64,000 bases of DNA, from positions 94,581-158,580 of the forward strand of contig JAFUFI010000004.1 of assembly GCA_017469945.1 (NCBI GenBank), written 5' to 3'. Shown here piece after piece: positions 26,884 to 35,800 of the stretch. Origin of the DNA: Lachnospiraceae bacterium. Lineage in GTDB: Bacteria > Bacillota > Clostridia > Lachnospirales > Lachnospiraceae. The notes below the pieces were generated by a model. It was not told the DNA's origin. It did not search any database and saw only the letters and a program-made list of their open reading frames with translations. The stretch's first letter is position 1. Each line of letters starts with the position of its first letter. Both the position numbers and the translations under genes were made by a program.

Positions 26884-27900
26884 TTAGTTATCAGATTCCG
26901 TTTTAAGCAATTCTTTGATCTTGCCGTTTATATCCAAATCTGTAAACTTAACACACTGTAAAACAGAGTTTTTAATGGCAACGGATGAGCTGCTTCCGTG
27001 AGTCTTTACGAGAAGCCCGTTGCATCCGAGAAGAGGCGCGCCGCCGTAACTCTCGGTATCAAATATCTTAAGAGTCTTTTTAAGAGCTTTCTTGGACATC
27101 AACGCTCCGATCTTTGAAATAAAGGTACTCATAAGTCCCTTTTTGATCATCTTGACCAAAGCTCCGCTCACGCCTTCCATCATCTTAAGAACAACATTTC
27201 CCGTAAATGCTTCGGCTACCACAACATCGCAGGCTCCGTGAGGAATATCTCTCGCTTCGCAGCTTCCTACGAAATTGATTCCCTTTGCCTCTTTAAGGAG
27301 AGGAAAAGTTTCCTTAACAAGAGCATTACCCTTTTCTTCCTCGGCTCCGATATTAACGATTCCGACAGTGGGATTCTTAATGCCAAGGAAATTCTCGGCG
27401 TAGATAGAACCCATCTGAGCGAACTGTACAATAGCGGTAGGCTTGGCGTCTACATTGGCACCGCAGTCTAAGAGGAACGAAATACCCTTTGTTGTAGGGA
27501 TAACGGTTGCAAGAGGCGGTCTCTCGATACCCTTAATACGACCAACGATTATCTGGCCGCCCACAAGGAAAGCACCGGTAGATCCGGCAGTAACAAGAGC
27601 GTCGCAGTTTCCTTCTTTTACAAGGTACATTGCCCTTACAAGAGAAGAATCCTTTTTGCGCCTTACAGCGTTAACGGGAGGCTCCGCAGTCTCGATCACT
27701 TCAGTGCAATGAACGATTTCAATAGAGTCGGGATCGTACTCGTATTTAGCGAGCTCTTCCCTTATCTCCGGTTCCTTACCGCAAAGAAAGATCTTAACAC
27801 GCTTCTCGGCATTAACTGCTTCAACAGCACCCTTAACAATCTGCTCAGGGGCGTTGTCGCCGCCCATAGCGTCTACGGCAACCTTGACGATTCTGTCCAT
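26884..27900 (-). CDS. plsX: Phosphate acyltransferase PlsX
   Basis: Converts acyl-ACP to acyl-phosphate, the donor for PlsY in phospholipid synthesis. 338 residues, starting VKVAVDAMGGDNAPEQIVKGAVEA, with TAGSTGAFLVGGQ and GACDVVVAEAFTGNVVLKMMEG. It lies after rpmF and before acpP. No FapR-type operator was seen upstream. Confidence 0.97.
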   Translation of the reverse strand: MDRIVKVAVDAMGGDNAPEQIVKGAVEAVNAEKRVKIFLCGKEPEIREELAKYEYDPDSIEIVHCTEVIETAEPPVNAVRRKKDSSLVRAMYLVKEGNCDALVTAGSTGAFLVGGQIIVGRIKGIERPPLATVIPTTKGISFLLDCGANVDAKPTAIVQFAQMGSIYAENFLGIKNPTVGIVNIGAEEEKGNALVKETFPLLKEAKGINFVGSCEARDIPHGACDVVVAEAFTGNVVLKMMEGVSGALVKMIKKGLMSTFISKIGALMSKKALKKTLKIFDTESYGGAPLLGCNGLLVKTHGSSSSVAIKNSVLQCVKFTDLDINGKIKELLKTESDN

Positions 27901-27953
27901 AAAAGCTTATCTCCAATTTTTATTGTATACGTTTTGCTTCTTACCTAAAAGAT

Positions 27954-27982
27954 ACTATACAAGAGGGTGAATCAAAAATCAA
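27954..27982 (-). promoter_or_regulatory. Promoter of plsX-acpP
   Basis: TTGATT (27977-27982), 17-bp spacer, TATAGT (27954-27959) on the minus strand, directly after the rpmF terminator. Confidence 0.65.
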
Positions 27983-27994
27983 CATAAAAATAAC

Positions 27995-28025
27995 AAAAAA
28001 AAGAAGCTGAAAAATCAGCTTCTTT
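27995..28025 (-). terminator. Intrinsic terminator of DUF177-rpmF
   Basis: AAAGAAGCTGA pairs with TCAGCTTCTTT (11 bp, 4-nt loop), followed by a T tract on the minus strand, 30 bp after the rpmF stop. Confidence 0.9.
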
Positions 28026-28054
28026 GTAACCTCTTATTAATGCTCAGAAGAGTA

Positions 28055-28234
28055 TCAATCAACGTCGATGACCTGCTTCTTGTCATAAGAGCCGCACTTC
28101 TTGCAAACTCTGTGGGGCTGCATAAGAGCGCCACACTTGCTGCACTTTACGAGAGTAGGAGCAGACATCTTCCAGTTAGCTCTTCTCTGATCTCTTCTTC
28201 CCTTGGAAGATTTGTTCTTAGGGCAGATAGACAT
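28055..28234 (-). CDS. rpmF: 50S ribosomal protein L32
   Basis: 59 residues, MSICPKNKSSKGRRDQRRAN at the start, then TLVKCSKCGALMQPHRVC and KKCG. Four cysteines (Cys31, 34, 44, 47) form the zinc ribbon of the zinc-binding L32 type. The perfect AAGGAGGTG ribosome binding site overlaps the stop codon of the upstream DUF177 gene. Confidence 0.97.
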   Translation of the reverse strand: MSICPKNKSSKGRRDQRRANWKMSAPTLVKCSKCGALMQPHRVCKKCGSYDKKQVIDVD

Positions 28235-28237
28235 GAT

Positions 28238-28762
28238 TTACACCTCCTTAGTGGATTCCAATTTATCGAAAATAGCTGCCATGCGAGGGTCCGGCACAAA
28301 GGTATCGCATCCGCAATCTCCCTCGTTCAAATCATGTCCGCAAACCGGGCAAAGCCCTTTACAGTCTTCTCGGCACAAGATCTTGACAGGCCAGTTTACA
28401 GTAATCTCTCCTTGCAAAAGCGCTTCGGTATCAAGGCTGTAGCCTTCCATGTAATCGAAAAGCTCTTCTTCCTCTTCACCTGCCGCAAAATCAGGGGATG
28501 CGACCTCTCTGTCTATCTGTATATCCAGATTTACCGGAGTACTCTTAAGACATCTGTCGCACTGTCCTTCAAATGACAGCTTAACATTTCCGCTCACATT
28601 AATCTTGCCTTTTTCAAGGTTCTGAAATTTTAAAACATATTTTTCCGAAGATGTTACCGGGAACTCGCCGAAACCACTGTCGTAAGAAGCTATCTCGGGA
28701 CTGGTCTCCAAAGTACTTATCTTGCCGGATGAATTAAAAACATCAGAAAGATTAATCAGCAT
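28238..28762 (-). CDS. DUF177 (YceD-type) protein upstream of rpmF
   Basis: 174 residues. The DUF177 pattern is clear: GQCDRCLKSTPVNL, then LLQGEITVNWPVKILCREDCKGLCPVCGHDLNEGDCGC, with cysteine pairs suggesting metal binding, and a C-terminal DPRMAAIFDKL. The family is linked to 23S rRNA or large-subunit assembly and is nearly always next to rpmF, as here (3-nt gap). Confidence 0.93.
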   Translation of the reverse strand: MLINLSDVFNSSGKISTLETSPEIASYDSGFGEFPVTSSEKYVLKFQNLEKGKINVSGNVKLSFEGQCDRCLKSTPVNLDIQIDREVASPDFAAGEEEEELFDYMEGYSLDTEALLQGEITVNWPVKILCREDCKGLCPVCGHDLNEGDCGCDTFVPDPRMAAIFDKLESTKEV

Positions 28763-28809
28763 ACTTTGTTCCTTTGCAATAAATTACACGCAAAATCGCA
28801 TACTCGAAT

Positions 28810-28838
28810 ATTATATGAATCCACCCGTATTATGTCAA
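28810..28838 (-). promoter_or_regulatory. Consensus promoter of the DUF177-rpmF operon
   Basis: Exact TTGACA (28833-28838), 17-bp spacer, exact TATAAT (28810-28815) on the minus strand. The strongest promoter seen in the window. Confidence 0.85.
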
Positions 28839-28893
28839 GTGATTTTCGAAAAAATCTGAAAAATTTAGGTACAATTTTTCTTATACACGTAAA

Positions 28894-30294
28894 TTATCTT
28901 TTATTAATAGGAACATAAGGCACGTGAGTACCTACGTATTTGTACGCGGGACGAACGATCTTTCCGGCATTTAAGATCTCCTCGAGTCTGTGAGCACACC
29001 ATCCTGAGATTCTGGCGATGGCAAAGATAGGGGTGTAGAGCTCCTCGGGAATTCCCATCATGCTGTATACAAGTCCGCTGTAGAAGTCCACATTGGCGCA
29101 AACTTCTTTGTGAACGTTCTTCTGCTGCATAATAAGCTTACCGGCGATCTTTTCAACTCTCTCGTAGAAATTAAAGTCGTCAAGACGTCCCTTCTCCTCA
29201 GCCAGCTTCTTGGCGTACTCTTTGAGCACAACCTCTCTGGGATCGGAAAGAGTATAAACGGCATGTCCCATTCCGTAGACAAGTCCCTGCTTGTCAAATA
29301 CCTGCTTGTCGAGGATTTTCTGGATATAAGTCTTTACTTCCTTCTCATCCTCACGGTTCTTGATGTTTTTGTATAGATCGGCAAACATATTCTGAACCTT
29401 AAGGTTGGCACCGCCGTGACGGAATCCCTTAAGAGATCCGATTGATGCGGCAATTGAAGAATATGTGTCTGTGCCCGAAGAAGTGACAACGTGGGTCGTA
29501 AAGGTGGAGTTGTTTCCTCCGCCGTGGTCCGCGTGAAGGATAAGGGCTACATCCAAAACCTTGGCCTCAAGCTCTGTAAACTTACCGTCGGGACGAAGCA
29601 TCTGCAAAATATTCTCAGCCACAGAAAGCTCCGGCTTGGGATTTCTGATAACAAGAGCCTCGTCCTTTCTGAAGTGGCAGTATGACATATAAGAATATAC
29701 CGCTATAAGAGGAAGCTTGTTTATAAGCTCCAAGGACTGACGAAGCACATTCTTAGCCGAGATATCATCCGGGTTATTGTCGTATGTATACAGAGTAAGG
29801 ATGCATCTCTGAAGCGCATTCATAATATTGGCATTTGAAGCCTTCATAACAACGTCACGGGTAAAACGGGCGCCGAGATTCTGGAACTCTCTGCTGACGC
29901 GGATGAACTCATCCAGCTGACTCTTTGTGGGGAGCTTTCCGAAGATAAGAAGATATGTTGTCTCCTCAAATCCGAATCTCCTGTCCCCAAGTCCCTTTAT
30001 AAAGTCTACGACATTTACTCCCTGATAATAAAGGCGTCCGTCACATGGGATCTGGTTTCCGTCTTTAAGATCGTAAGCAACAACATCGGAAATCTCGGTA
30101 AGGCCTGTAAGCACACCTTTTCCGGCGGCATCACGGAGTCCTCTTTTTACATCATATTCAAGATAAAGGTTTTTATCTATACGATGGTTGCCTTCAAGGA
30201 TCTGCTCCAGCGAATCGATTTCTTCCTTAATGTGATCCATCTCGGAAAAATCAAGCATTTCGTTGTGTTCATTGATAGAATAAATGTCTGCCAT
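28894..30294 (-). CDS. Citrate synthase (citrate/2-methylcitrate synthase family)
   Basis: 466 residues. Condenses oxaloacetate and acetyl-CoA, supplying 2-oxoglutarate for glutamate in anaerobes with a partial cycle. Motifs: GRLYYQGVNVVDFI, catalytic region LHADHGGGNNSTFTTHVV, GFRHGGAN and YGMGHAVYTLSDPRE. A 2-methylcitrate role cannot be excluded. The ATG at 30294 follows GAGGAGG. It has its own promoter with an operator-like palindrome in the leader. No strong terminator was seen after it. Confidence 0.93.
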   Translation of the reverse strand: MADIYSINEHNEMLDFSEMDHIKEEIDSLEQILEGNHRIDKNLYLEYDVKRGLRDAAGKGVLTGLTEISDVVAYDLKDGNQIPCDGRLYYQGVNVVDFIKGLGDRRFGFEETTYLLIFGKLPTKSQLDEFIRVSREFQNLGARFTRDVVMKASNANIMNALQRCILTLYTYDNNPDDISAKNVLRQSLELINKLPLIAVYSYMSYCHFRKDEALVIRNPKPELSVAENILQMLRPDGKFTELEAKVLDVALILHADHGGGNNSTFTTHVVTSSGTDTYSSIAASIGSLKGFRHGGANLKVQNMFADLYKNIKNREDEKEVKTYIQKILDKQVFDKQGLVYGMGHAVYTLSDPREVVLKEYAKKLAEEKGRLDDFNFYERVEKIAGKLIMQQKNVHKEVCANVDFYSGLVYSMMGIPEELYTPIFAIARISGWCAHRLEEILNAGKIVRPAYKYVGTHVPYVPINKR

Positions 30295-30311
30295 AAACGT
30301 TCCTCCTCAGA

Positions 30312-30335
30312 TTGTATACAAGTATATTTGTATAA
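30312..30335. promoter_or_regulatory. Operator-like TTGTATA repeats in the citrate synthase leader
   Basis: A perfect 10-bp palindrome TTGTATACAA (30312-30321) is followed by TTGTATAA (30328-30335). A third, inverted copy overlaps the -10 box. The set lies between the promoter and the ribosome binding site, a position for a repressor. Confidence 0.5.
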
Positions 30336-30343
30336 CTTTTCTG

Positions 30344-30372
30344 ATTATACAACTACTTTGAAGTCTCGTCAA
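30344..30372 (-). promoter_or_regulatory. Promoter of the citrate synthase gene
   Basis: TTGACG (30367-30372), 17-bp spacer, TATAAT (30344-30349) on the minus strand. Confidence 0.8.
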
Positions 30373-30450
30373 GAAGAATACCCGCAGTATAGCTTATTGC
30401 TTTCTTAACTGCACCTTTTTCGAAAGGATTTAAAGGCTTAAATACTTTCT

Positions 30451-31248
30451 CTATACAGACAATACTGCATCCTTCATACTCTTAACGTAGTCATAGAGAT
30501 ACTTGCCCGCATCTTTTCCGTGCTCTGCAACGATCCTTACAATAGCGCTTCCTACAATAGCTCCGTCGGATTTAGCCGCCATAGCCTTTGCCTGATCGGG
30601 AGTACTGATTCCGAAACCGATAGCACATGGCGTGTCCGTTACCTCTCTTATATGTCCGATTATAGAATCAAGGTCGGTATTTATCTCACTTCTTACGCCC
30701 GTAACTCCCATAGAGCTTACAACATAGATAAAACCGTCTGCATCCTTGGCGATATTCTTGATCCTTTCCTCGGATGTAGGAGAAACCATTGAAATAACGG
30801 AGATATTATGCGCATTTGCAGGCTCTTCCATTTCCTGTTTTTCCTCAAAAGGCATATCGGGAACAATTATCCCGTCCACCCCGAGCTTCTCGCACTTTGA
30901 AAAGAATTCATCGTATCCGTAGTGGAACACAGGATTTGCGTATGTCATAAAGCAAAGAGGGATATCGCTTTCTTCTCTTACTCTTTTAACAATATCAAAA
31001 ACGCCGTCAGTAGTCATTCCGCCCTTAAGTGCGCGGATATTGGCATCCTGAATTACAACACCCTCTGCGGTAGGATCCGAGAAAGGGATCCCAATCTCTA
31101 TAAGGTCTGCTCCGGTTCTTGCCATCTCTAAGATATATTTAACCGTACTGTCCGCATCCGGATCACCGGCGGTTATAAAAGCAATAAATGCTTTACCGTT
31201 TGCATTATCAAAAGCTTTTGAAATCTTGTTTGTAATATTTTTGCTCAT
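30451..31248 (-). CDS. trpA: Tryptophan synthase alpha chain
   Basis: Cleaves indole-glycerol phosphate to indole and G3P. 265 residues. The catalytic Glu is Glu51 (DLIEIGIPFSDP). The position of the second catalytic acid, Asp60 in E. coli, is Glu62 here (SDPTAEG), a conservative change. Phosphate-loop motif GFGISTPDQA. The ATG at 31248 has GAGGAG upstream; a frame to 31275 overlaps trpB and is unlikely. Last gene of the trp operon. Confidence 0.97.
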   Translation of the reverse strand: MSKNITNKISKAFDNANGKAFIAFITAGDPDADSTVKYILEMARTGADLIEIGIPFSDPTAEGVVIQDANIRALKGGMTTDGVFDIVKRVREESDIPLCFMTYANPVFHYGYDEFFSKCEKLGVDGIIVPDMPFEEKQEMEEPANAHNISVISMVSPTSEERIKNIAKDADGFIYVVSSMGVTGVRSEINTDLDSIIGHIREVTDTPCAIGFGISTPDQAKAMAAKSDGAIVGSAIVRIVAEHGKDAGKYLYDYVKSMKDAVLSV

Positions 31249-31258
31249 GTTCTTCTCC

Positions 31259-32446
31259 TCAATCGTGTAAATCAACGCCTCTGTATCTTGCTATAGCCGC
31301 AACGTCTTTGTCACCCCTTCCGGAGATACAGATAATAATGCTCTGATCGGGGGTATAGTTTTTGGCGATCTTTATAGCCTGTGCTACAGCGTGTGCACTC
31401 TCGATTGCAGGAATGATGCCCTCCGTCTTTGACAGATATTCAAAAGCGCAGACAGCTTCTTCGTCTGTGACAGGAACATATTTGGCTCTTCCGATATCGT
31501 GAAGATATGCATGCTCAGGTCCTATTCCGGGATAATCAAGTCCCGCAGAAATCGAATATACAGGCGCTATCTGGCCGTATTTATCCTGGCAAAAATAAGA
31601 CTTCATTCCATGGAAAATACCAAGAGAACCTGTGGCGATAGTTGCCGCAGTCTCGGGAGTATCGACTCCTCTTCCTCCTGCCTCGCAGCCGATCAGTTCA
31701 ACTTCCTTATCGGGGATAAAGTTGTAAAAAGCTCCGATTGAGTTTGATCCTCCGCCAACGCAGGCGATTACGGCAGCGGGAAGTTTTCCCTCAGCCTCAA
31801 GAATCTGAGCCCTTGCTTCCTTACTGATGACGCTCTGGAAATCTCTTACGATGGTAGGGAAAGGATGAGGTCCCATTACAGATCCCAGGCAGTAATGCGT
31901 ATCCGCCACTCTTCCGGACCATTCTCTCATAGCATCGTTAACCGCATCCTTAAGGGTCATGGTTCCTGTTGTAACAGCATTAACCTTTGCTCCCAAAAGC
32001 TCCATTCTGTATACGTTAAGAGCCTGCCTAACAGTATCTTCCTTTCCCATAAAGATCTCGCATTCCATGTCAAGAAGAGCCGCAGCCGTTGCAGTTGCAA
32101 CTCCGTGCTGCCCTGCACCGGTCTCAGCGATAAGTCTTGTCTTTCCCATCTTTTTGGCAAGAAGTGCCTGACCCAAAACATTATTGATCTTGTGGGAACC
32201 TGTATGGTTAAGATCCTCCCTTTTAAGATAAATCTTTGCTCCGCCAAGGTCTTTTGTCATCTTCTCCGCATAGTAAAGAAGCGAAGGTCTTCCGGCATAA
32301 TTATTTAAAAGATCTGTTAGCTCTGCATTAAACTCCGGATCGTTTTTATAATGCTCGTATGCTTCCTCAAGCTTTATAAGCTCGTTCATAAGCGTCTCAG
32401 AAATATACTGTCCGCCGTGTATTCCGAATCTTCCTTTTTCGTTCAT
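31259..32446 (-). CDS. trpB: Tryptophan synthase beta chain
   Basis: PLP enzyme joining indole and serine. 395 residues. PLP-binding Lys86 in HTGSHKINN, the loop [15 protein letters not shown], and [14 protein letters not shown]. This is the TrpB1 type that pairs with TrpA. The ribosome binding site is GGAAGGA. A 72-bp gap precedes it where trpF would often be. Confidence 0.98.
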   Translation of the reverse strand: MNEKGRFGIHGGQYISETLMNELIKLEEAYEHYKNDPEFNAELTDLLNNYAGRPSLLYYAEKMTKDLGGAKIYLKREDLNHTGSHKINNVLGQALLAKKMGKTRLIAETGAGQHGVATATAAALLDMECEIFMGKEDTVRQALNVYRMELLGAKVNAVTTGTMTLKDAVNDAMREWSGRVADTHYCLGSVMGPHPFPTIVRDFQSVISKEARAQILEAEGKLPAAVIACVGGGSNSIGAFYNFIPDKEVELIGCEAGGRGVDTPETAATIATGSLGIFHGMKSYFCQDKYGQIAPVYSISAGLDYPGIGPEHAYLHDIGRAKYVPVTDEEAVCAFEYLSKTEGIIPAIESAHAVAQAIKIAKNYTPDQSIIICISGRGDKDVAAIARYRGVDLHD

Positions 32447-32518
32447 CTTGTCATCCTTCCTGTAGAAATTATAAAGTCCTTACTTGATGTATTTAAACCG
32501 TCCTATAAAGCCGGCCTG

Positions 32519-33298
32519 TTATCTTCCTCTTAACTGTCTAATCATCGCCGCTTTATCCGTGCTTCTCATAAATGTCTCGCCGATAAGAACAGCGTTTGTT
32601 CCGTTATCCTCAAGCCTCTTTATATCTTCCCTTGTTTTCATACCGCTTTCCGATACGAATAGGATATCCTCAGGCACAAGGCTTCTTAATTTTACAGAGT
32701 TTTCTATATCTACCGTAAAGTCCTTGAGATTTCTGTTATTTACTCCGACGATCCTTGCTCCTGCCTTAAGAGCTCTCTTAACTTCCTCCTCGTCATGTGC
32801 CTCAACTAAGGCGGATAGGCCCAATTCGTTTGCAATGCCCAAGTACTCGCTAAGCTGCATATCGCTTAAAATCGCGCAGATTAAAAGTACCGCATCCGCT
32901 CCCATGACTTTTGCCTGGTAGATCATATATTCATCAACGGTAAAGTCTTTTCTAAGAAGCGGTAAGCTAACAGCCTTTCTTATCTCGGACAAATACTCAT
33001 CCTTTCCCATAAACCACTTAGGCTCCGTAAGAATGCTCATAGCATCGGCGCCGGCAGCTTCATATTCTTTCGCTATCTGCACATAAGGAAAATCCTTTGC
33101 GATAACCCCCTTAGAGGGTGAAGCTTTCTTTGCTTCGCAGATAAAGCTGATACCCGGCCCGGCGAGAGCTTTTTCAAAAGGTAAACCTGTCTTAGCGTCC
33201 AAATCTTTTGCTCTAATCTTTAGTTCACTAAGCGGCAGCAGGCTTTTTTCATGCTCAATTCTTTCTATGGTATACTTTGCTATTTCATCTAAAATCAT
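32519..33298 (-). CDS. trpC: Indole-3-glycerol phosphate synthase
   Basis: 259 residues, single-domain enzyme. Motifs: FICEAKKASPSKG, LPLLRKDFTVDEYMIYQAK, GLSALVEAHDEEE, GVNNRNLKDFTVD and FVSESGMKTREDI. Not fused to TrpF. It is 54 bp after trpG, a gap too small for trpD. Confidence 0.97.
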   Translation of the reverse strand: MILDEIAKYTIERIEHEKSLLPLSELKIRAKDLDAKTGLPFEKALAGPGISFICEAKKASPSKGVIAKDFPYVQIAKEYEAAGADAMSILTEPKWFMGKDEYLSEIRKAVSLPLLRKDFTVDEYMIYQAKVMGADAVLLICAILSDMQLSEYLGIANELGLSALVEAHDEEEVKRALKAGARIVGVNNRNLKDFTVDIENSVKLRSLVPEDILFVSESGMKTREDIKRLEDNGTNAVLIGETFMRSTDKAAMIRQLRGR

Positions 33299-33352
33299 AT
33301 TTAGTTCTCCACATATGTTTTGCCAAAATCGCGTTGTCGCCGTAACTAAGTT

Positions 33353-33916
33353 TTATTCTAAGAAGTTAACCATAATTTTCTTACCCTCAGGAGTAAGTAC
33401 GGATTCCGGATGAAACTGCACGCCGTAAACGGGATAATCTCTGTGCTCTACCGCCATAACCTCGCCATCATCCGTCGTTGCGGTAACCCTAAGACAATCA
33501 GGAATCGTATCTTCCTTTGCCGCAAGAGAATGATATCTTGCTACGGTCATTTTATCATCCATCCCTTTAAATAATACTGAGGAATTATCAAGCTTAGCTA
33601 TAGATTGCTTCCCGTGCATAAGCTGCTTTGCGTAAGTTACGGTCGCTCCGAACACCTCGCAGATTGCCTGATGCCCTAAGCAGATACCCATAATAGGCTT
33701 TTTCCCTGCAAAGTACTTTATAACCTCTTCGCAGATCCCTGCCTCCGACGGTTTTCCGGGCCCCGGCGAAATAATGATACGTTCAGGATCAAGAGCCTCA
33801 ATTTCAGAGACAGTCATCTCATCATTTCTTATAACCTTAATATCTGGATTGATACTTCCGATAAGCTGATATACGTTGTAAGAAAAACTGTCATAATTAT
33901 CTATAAGCAGTATCAT
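33353..33916 (-). CDS. trpG: Anthranilate synthase glutamine amidotransferase subunit
   Basis: 187 residues. Class I amidotransferase with nucleophile Cys79 in GICLGHQAI and the catalytic HPES near the C-terminus. Gives ammonia to TrpE. Length is that of stand-alone TrpG, with no TrpD fusion. It could also serve p-aminobenzoate synthesis, as in some Firmicutes. Confidence 0.96.
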   Translation of the reverse strand: MILLIDNYDSFSYNVYQLIGSINPDIKVIRNDEMTVSEIEALDPERIIISPGPGKPSEAGICEEVIKYFAGKKPIMGICLGHQAICEVFGATVTYAKQLMHGKQSIAKLDNSSVLFKGMDDKMTVARYHSLAAKEDTIPDCLRVTATTDDGEVMAVEHRDYPVYGVQFHPESVLTPEGKKIMVNFLE

Positions 33917-33927
33917 AATGTCCTCCC

Positions 33928-35403
33928 TTACTCGATTCCCTCGCAGGCTTTCTCAATGGCGTTTCTAACCGCAGCAGCCTTTTGGATGCATTCCCTGTAT
34001 TCATTTTCCGGTACAGAATCTGCTACGATTCCCGCACCCGAGCGGATAAATACTTTACCGTTTTTCGAAAACGCAAGTCTTATTGCGATACATGTATCCA
34101 GGTTCCCTGTAAATGAAATGTAACCGATGGCACCTCCGTAGATGCCTCTCTTATTGTTCTCGAGTTCGTTTATGATCTCACAGGCGCGAAGCTTTGGAGC
34201 TCCGCTTAAGGTTCCGGCGGGAAGTATTGCATCGACTGCATCAAGAGCATCCTTATCGTCCCTTATATCGCCGCCTACCGTCGAGCCTATATGCATTACA
34301 TGGGAGTATCTCTCGATGGACATATACTTTTCAACTTCTACCGATCCGATCTTACTGATCTTTCCTATATCGTTTCGTCCGAGATCAACGAGCATATTGT
34401 GCTCTGCTCTTTCTTTTTCGTCGGCAAGCAGTTCTTTCTCGAGAGCGATATCTTCCTCGTCTGTTTCTCCTCTTTTTCTTGTACCTGCAAGAGGGAAAGT
34501 ATGGAGCCTTCCGTTTTCAAGCTTTACAAGAGTTTCGGGGCTGGCTCCCGAGATTTCTCCGTCGCTTCCCGAAAAGTAAAACATATAAGGTGAAGGATTT
34601 GAAGTACGAAGTACTCTGTATGCATCAAGGAGACTTCCTTCCATCTTAGCCTCAAGTCTGTTGGAAAGTACAACCTGGAAAATATCTCCCTCGAAGATAT
34701 AGTGCTTACCCTTTTTAACCATCTCGCAATAGTTTTTCTCATCAAAAAGGGGTTCGAAATCACTTAAGAGCTTTAAAGGTTCGTTAGACGCCGGTTTACC
34801 GCTTAAGATGATTTCCTTCATCTCATTAAGCCTTTTAATTGCTGTATTGTAGCTGACATCAATGTCTTCGGTTCTTATATTGTAGATGAGGATTATCTTT
34901 TGCCTGTAATTATCGAAGGCGATAACCTTATGGAAAAGCATCAGATTGCAATCCTTAAAGCCGTCCTCATCCTTCGCATCAAGCTTAAGAGTAGGTTCGC
35001 TGTATTTTATATAGTCGTAGGAAAAATATCCTACAAGGCCGCCTGTAAAAGGTGGAAGTTCTTTATTTTCAGGGCTTTTGTATGTGTCAACAATTTCTCT
35101 GATAGCCCCTCTGATATCTTTTTTTTCGGATCTTGTTCCGTCGGGATCCGTTACGGTAACCTCACCATTGTAGGCGGTAATCTCCATTAAAGGATCGTAT
35201 CCGAGGAAGGAATATCTTCCCCACTTTTTATCAGCCTCTGCGCTCTCAAGAAGATATACATGTTTGCTGACATTTTTAAGCTTTTTAAGGACCTCGATAG
35301 CTGTTGTTGAATCCGCAAATATCTCGCACCAGACGGGAATCACCCCATACTTTCCGGTATTTGCTATTGCCTTACATTCTTCCAGTGACGGATAGATTTT
35401 CAT
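33928..35403 (-). CDS. trpE: Anthranilate synthase component I
   Basis: 491 residues. Makes anthranilate from chorismate. The tryptophan feedback motif LLES is present (VYLLESAEADKKWGRYSFLG), so activity is probably inhibited by tryptophan. The catalytic half contains RTSNPSPYMFYFSG, GASPETLVK, AGTRKRG and HNMLVDLGRNDIGK. The ATG at 35403 follows AAAGGAG; the frame upstream lies in the T-box terminator. First gene of trpEGCBA. Confidence 0.97.
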   Translation of the reverse strand: MKIYPSLEECKAIANTGKYGVIPVWCEIFADSTTAIEVLKKLKNVSKHVYLLESAEADKKWGRYSFLGYDPLMEITAYNGEVTVTDPDGTRSEKKDIRGAIREIVDTYKSPENKELPPFTGGLVGYFSYDYIKYSEPTLKLDAKDEDGFKDCNLMLFHKVIAFDNYRQKIILIYNIRTEDIDVSYNTAIKRLNEMKEIILSGKPASNEPLKLLSDFEPLFDEKNYCEMVKKGKHYIFEGDIFQVVLSNRLEAKMEGSLLDAYRVLRTSNPSPYMFYFSGSDGEISGASPETLVKLENGRLHTFPLAGTRKRGETDEEDIALEKELLADEKERAEHNMLVDLGRNDIGKISKIGSVEVEKYMSIERYSHVMHIGSTVGGDIRDDKDALDAVDAILPAGTLSGAPKLRACEIINELENNKRGIYGGAIGYISFTGNLDTCIAIRLAFSKNGKVFIRSGAGIVADSVPENEYRECIQKAAAVRNAIEKACEGIE

Positions 35404-35446
35404 CTGATGCTCCTTTCTTACTTTGTTATAAACTCGTATATAAATA

Positions 35447-35728
35447 TATAAAAAAACATCCTCGGCAAATAAACTATTTGCCAAGGACGGGATAAACTAA
35501 AATATCTCGCGGTGCCACCTTGATTCGCTTAAGCAGCGCTCTTATCGGAAGACCATCATCTTCTTTACCTTTAACGCAGGCTAACGTCGCAGTATACTCG
35601 GAAACTCCTTTCGCCACGCCCTCAGCGGCCCATTTGACAGCCAGTAATCCAACCTTTCTCAGCACCCGGTCTCTCTGTAAGCACTTTTACTGCCTTTATC
35701 CCCGCTTCAACGGTTTATATCTTAAATT
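35447..35728 (-). ncRNA. T-box riboswitch, tryptophan type
   Basis: A leader of about 280 nt that senses uncharged tRNA. The T-box core AAGGTGGCACCGCGAG is at 35506-35521, where UGGC would pair with the tRNA NCCA end. Stem I elements AGAGAGACCGGG and GGTGCTGAGAAAGG lie upstream. A UGG triplet at 35630-35632 (AAATGGGCC) is the likely specifier for tRNA-Trp. A terminator follows, so low tryptophan charging should favour read-through into trpE. The specifier assignment is by context, not by folding. Confidence 0.92.
35448..35486 (-). terminator. T-box regulated terminator
   Basis: CCTTGGCAAATA pairs with TATTTGCCGAGG (12 bp, one G-U, 3-nt loop), then ATGTTTTTTTA on the minus strand, 45 bp before the trpE start. 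Confidence 0.92.
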
Positions 35729-35734
35729 GAATAA

Positions 35735-35763
35735 ATATTACTACGTCACTTTACAGTTGTCAA
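35735..35763 (-). promoter_or_regulatory. Promoter of the trp operon
   Basis: TTGACA (35758-35763), 17-bp spacer, TAATAT (35735-35740) on the minus strand. Predicted start near 35728, at the 5' end of the T-box leader. Confidence 0.8.
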
Positions 35764-35800
35764 GTGGTAAATTTGGTAAACATCCCCCTCAATACTTCCT

